This document shows positions 52,750 to 53,954 of a stretch of 53,954 nt of DNA, piece after piece. The notes beneath the pieces are model-generated. The model saw only the letters and a list, made by a program, of their open reading frames with translations. It made no database searches and was not told the DNA's origin. This stretch comes from Mycobacterium scrofulaceum (GTDB lineage Bacteria > Actinomycetota > Actinomycetes > Mycobacteriales > Mycobacteriaceae). Position numbers and translations under genes: made by a program. Positions within the stretch are counted from its first letter, which is position 1. Each line of letters begins with the position of its first letter. The stretch lies in the NCBI RefSeq assembly GCF_002086735.1, contig NZ_MVIJ01000039.1:1-53954 (forward strand), given 5' to 3'.

Positions 52750-53217
52750 GTGAAGCATGGGATGGTCGTCGGTGTGGCGGGCGTGGCCGTAGTGGTCGCC
52801 GCGTGCGCCGGCTGTTCGAGCAACAAATCCAGCACGGGATCGTCGGGTTCGTCGGCGCCGTCCGCGGCGGGCCCGCAGGTCATCGTCGACGGTCAGGCTC
52901 AGAACGTCAGCGGCCAGGTCACCTGCACACCATCGGGTGACAACACCAACATCGGCATCGGTGACCCGACCGCCGGGGTTGGCGCCGTGGTCAGCACCGC
53001 GAACCCGCCCATCGTCCATTCGGTCGGACTGGGCACTGTCAACGGCATCACGCTCGGCTTTTCCGACGCCGCCCCCAACCAGGGCGGGAACGCCGGGGCC
53101 GCGGTGAACGGGAAGACCTACGCAATCAAGGGCACCGCGACAGGGCTCGACATGAGCAATCCGCAGCAACCGCAGCAGGTGACCAAGTCATTCGAGTTGG
53201 ACGTGACCTGCCCGTAG
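52750..53217 (+). CDS. LpqH-family 19-kDa-type lipoprotein
   Basis: 155 residues from GTG 52750 with AAGGAGAG ahead. The lipobox is AACAGC with Cys22, the same residue as LpqH, and SSNKSSTGSS then VIVDGQAQNVSGQVTC and SVGLGTVNGITLGF follow LpqH (Rv3763) closely. Two other cysteines can pair (TCTPSG, VTCP). LpqH is a surface lipoprotein that signals through TLR2. The true lpqH lies elsewhere in M. tuberculosis, so this is a likely paralogue. Confidence 0.88.
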   Translation: MKHGMVVGVAGVAVVVAACAGCSSNKSSTGSSGSSAPSAAGPQVIVDGQAQNVSGQVTCTPSGDNTNIGIGDPTAGVGAVVSTANPPIVHSVGLGTVNGITLGFSDAAPNQGGNAGAAVNGKTYAIKGTATGLDMSNPQQPQQVTKSFELDVTCP

Positions 53218-53251
53218 CGCGGGCGGCCGACACCCAAGAGGGGACGCAGTT

Positions 53252-53954
53252 ATGTCTATGAAACGTGTCGTCAGTGCGGCGGCTGTCGCGGCGGGCCTGA
53301 GCATCTCGGCGGTTACCTTGAACACCGGTTCGGCCTTCGCGGCTCCGCTCGACCCCCCGCCGCCCTGTCCCGGCTGTCATGGCGGCGGAGGCGGGGGCAA
53401 CCCCGGCGGCCCCGGAGGGCAGCCGAGCGGCCCCGCTGGTGGGCCGGGCGGGCAAAACAACCCTCCCCAGGGCGGGCATGGGCAGACCCCGCCGCAGGGT
53501 GGGCCGAACAATGCGCCGCAGGGCGGGCCGGACAACGCGCCGCAGGGCGGGCCGGGCAACGCGCCGCAGGGCGGGCCGAACAACCCGCCGCAGGGTGGGC
53601 CGGACAACCCGCCGGAACCCAACGAGCACGGACAGTATCCCCAGCAGAACGGTCCGGACAACCAGCCGGGCGAGCACGGGCAGAACCCGCCGGGCGGACA
53701 ATCCAACGCGCCCGCCAACGAGCACAACCCTCCGCCGCAAGGCAGGCAGGCCCTCAACCCGCCGAGCACCCAGCCCCCGCACCCGCCCTACGTTCCCCGC
53801 GGTACCTACGCCAGCGGCAACGCCCAGATAGGCGGGCCCGGCGACGCGCGTGCGGGCTTCAGCGTCGTGGCCCACGGCGCGCCGCCCCCCCCCCCCCCCC
53901 GCGGGGGCGGGGGGGGGGGCCGCGCCCCGCCCCGGCCCCCGCCGCCCCCCCGGG
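53252..53954 (+). CDS. Exported Pro/Gly/Gln-rich repeat protein, open at the window end
   Basis: Starts at ATG 53252 after AAGAGGGG. A signal peptide runs to about residue 30 (SAFAAPLD), then PPPPCPGCHGGGGG and a long low-complexity part with repeats of PQGGPNNA. It stays open to the end of the window, so the C-terminus is missing. The last 75 bases are homopolymer-like and make the tail unreliable. Family unknown. Confidence 0.72.
   Translation, partial: MSMKRVVSAAAVAAGLSISAVTLNTGSAFAAPLDPPPPCPGCHGGGGGGNPGGPGGQPSGPAGGPGGQNNPPQGGHGQTPPQGGPNNAPQGGPDNAPQGGPGNAPQGGPNNPPQGGPDNPPEPNEHGQYPQQNGPDNQPGEHGQNPPGGQSNAPANEHNPPPQGRQALNPPSTQPPHPPYVPRGTYASGNAQIGGPGDARAGFSVVAHGAPPPPPPRGGGGGGRAPPRPPPPPR
53492..53611. 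repeat. 24-base tandem repeat encoding PQGGPxNx
   Basis: Five 24-base units in register, starting 53492, 53516, 53540, 53564 and 53588, with a few changes each (GGTGGGCCGAACAATGCG to GGTGGGCCGGACAACCCG). They sit inside the exported repeat protein and probably change in copy number between strains. Confidence 0.9.

Overview
The window is a high-GC stretch from a mycobacterium. The gene order (hsaG, hsaF, kshA, ltp3/ltp4, cyp142, echA19, fadD19, ilvX, fadD17, fadE27, fadE26, fdxD, hsd4A, yrbE4A to mce4F, otsA, cpsA-type LCP gene) follows, in inverted orientation, the M. tuberculosis cholesterol-catabolism region from about Rv3535c to Rv3484 as I remember it. The PE/PPE/PE_PGRS genes of M. tuberculosis are missing here, and several extra genes suggest a non-tuberculous, slow-grower-type genome, perhaps of the M. 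avium complex. The species cannot be settled by reading alone.

Layout. 1-2000: the last two meta-cleavage enzymes of ring degradation (hsaG, hsaF). 2035-2337: a small secreted hemophore-like protein. 2400-5480: a KstR-box-driven operon of unknown role (DUF1214-like protein, SDR, sulfotransferase). 5480-7100: kshA and a Cys-containing partner gene on the minus strand. 7200-14490: gamma-carbonic-anhydrase-like protein, SnoaL-like protein, Ltp3/Ltp4 with a double DUF35 protein, LLM oxidoreductase, ADC-like protein and CYP142. 14500-15480: a frameshifted AbiEi/DUF559-type gene bracketed by copies of a palindromic repeat. 15490-26470: echA19/fadD19 divergent pair, a kinase-like gene, amidohydrolase, ilvX, a serine hydrolase, fadD17-fadE27-fadE26 and fdxD. 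26500-38100: hsd4A and the complete mce4 sterol importer with its two accessory genes. 38100-53954: secreted protein, otsA with a 54-residue conserved small gene, a FetAB-like ABC transporter, enoyl-CoA hydratase, two SDRs, a 6-phosphogluconate-dehydrogenase-like enzyme, an LCP protein, a TDT transporter, amidase, alpha/beta hydrolase and a terminal run of exported proteins (trypsin-like protease, LpqH paralogue, Pro/Gly repeat protein) that runs into low-complexity sequence.

How it works together. Mce4 with YrbE4AB imports cholesterol. CYP142 with FdxD oxidises the side-chain terminus. FadD19/FadD17 make CoA thioesters. FadE26-FadE27, EchA19, Hsd4A and the Ltp thiolases/aldolases shorten the side chain. 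KshA opens ring B, and HsaF/HsaG finish the ring A/B fragments to pyruvate and propionyl-/acetyl-CoA. Eight sites matching the KstR consensus TnnAACnnGTTnnA were found by eye, tying these genes into one regulon. In several of them the 3' end of the operator doubles as a -10 hexamer placed for a leaderless transcript.

The least explained parts are the Rv3531c-Rv3529c-like operon, the KshA-linked Cys protein, the SDR at 42988 that shares 17 promoter bases with mce4, the repeat-bracketed AbiEi-like pseudogene, and the SigF-like promoter in front of a 58-residue gene.
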